Part shown: positions 63,531 through 64,000 of the stretch, piece after piece
Layout of the letters: each line of letters begins with the position of its first letter
Position numbering within the stretch: position 1 is the first letter of the stretch
NCBI RefSeq assembly: GCF_963678635.1
Contig: NC_087065.1
Coordinates: forward strand, 2,420,001 to 2,484,000
From: Symsagittifera roscoffensis
Taxonomy: Eukaryota; Xenacoelomorpha; Acoela; Convolutidae
Direction of reading: 5' to 3'
Length of the DNA: 64,000 bases
Notes under the pieces: generated by a model
Databases searched by the model: none
Seen by the model: the letters and a program-made list of their open reading frames with translations, nothing else
What the model was told of the DNA's origin: nothing
Program-made: the position numbers and the translations under genes

Positions 63531-64000
63531 CTCTACCCGCACTGGAGTTTCATGGATAATCATCGATTATATTGTCATTTTCTAGTCAGTATCCATAAAA
63601 TTACAAAAATAATCGATTATAATCCATTAGAAATGGATTATAAACATAATGTTTTTTCGATTATAGTAATCGTTTATAATCCATCAAAAATGGATTCTAT
63701 TTTTATATCATTATAGTATATTATAAACGATTATAATCGAATATAATGGATTTTTTTAAGAGGTTATTGGTGAAAGTTGCAAATTTTGCAAGCTATCTCA
63801 TTTCCTGTTTATTGCATTGTGCAGGTAGGGTAGGTCGTCGGGGTAGGGGAGATGGTGGAGTTAAAATGTGGAGGGTTAAATTAGGGGGGTTTGCCTAAAA
63901 AATCGATTATATTGTCAAAATAATCAATTAAAATGGATTTTTAAATACTGAAAATAATCGATTATAATCCCCTAAAAATCCATTTTCATGATTGGATGGG
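63531..64000. repeat. Family C repeat and ATAATCGATTATAATCC array, running off the window
   Basis: Begins with 'cccgcactggagtttcatgg', like the foldback end at 4743, followed by many imperfect ATAATCGATTATAATCCATT units. A G-rich tract (63823-63890: 'gtcggggtaggggaga' and 'ttaggggggtt') follows, and then more ATCGATTATAATCC. The pairing of this array with a G-rich tract repeats the organisation at 4.7-5.6 kb. Confidence 0.7.

Noticed and set aside
1-64000. CRISPR arrays, bacterial operons, ribosome-binding sites
   Set aside because: No spaced direct-repeat arrays or prokaryotic gene organisation. The retroelements, introns and MITEs are eukaryotic.

Overview
This window is AT-rich, eukaryotic, repeat-laden DNA, most likely from an invertebrate animal. 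Intron-like gaps lie between short GT-AG-bounded exons. Host genes are sparse, and the large open frames belong to Ty3/gypsy LTR retrotransposons with several MITE families around them. The species cannot be fixed from the sequence alone. Env-bearing Ty3/gypsy elements occur in tunicates, insects and other invertebrates, so this is only a weak hint.

Layout. 1-8500: noncoding DNA with a decayed LTR fragment, a recurrent ATAATCGATTATAAT-type repeat, an extreme C-rich/G-rich tract, and nested 8-bp-TSD MITEs (family A about 220 bp, family B about 410 bp). 8500-14530: probable host DNA with a two-exon fragment of a cysteine-rich protein (10627-11477) and an intronless 432-residue protein (12900-14198). 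14530-23578: a compact Ty3/gypsy element with 349-bp LTRs (16404-23578), preceded in tandem by a truncated copy of its own 3' half that shares the 5' LTR. Its gag ATG overlaps the LTR end and primer site, its pol stop lies inside the 3' LTR, and an A AAA AAC slippery heptamer sits at the PR/RT junction. One in-frame TAG breaks pol.

23579-24958 and 43869 to about 44650 are the two halves of an older, decayed Ty3/gypsy copy, split by the main object of the window. That object is an 18,906-bp LTR element (24959-43864) with 410-bp near-identical LTRs and a TTCT target duplication. It carries a leader ORF, a 155-residue basic ORF, Gag, a nucleocapsid-PR-RT-RNase H block and an integrase block. The Gag, PR-RT-RH and IN blocks lie in one frame, separated by exactly two UAA codons. 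Downstream come two small hydrophobic ORFs, a 377-codon open frame with no ATG, an 871-residue Env-like glycoprotein, a 602-residue unknown protein and an antisense 142-residue ORF of different composition. Adjacent ORFs overlap by 26, 13 and 4 nt, so expression should involve splicing, recoding or reinitiation.

45061-64000: mostly noncoding. An intact F-box/LRR-like host gene lies at 46916-48241. A relict of the giant element's gag (48967-50330) has a segment tandemly triplicated. There are also a 22-bp minisatellite, a 770-bp inverted-repeat element and further copies of the dispersed repeats seen at the left end.
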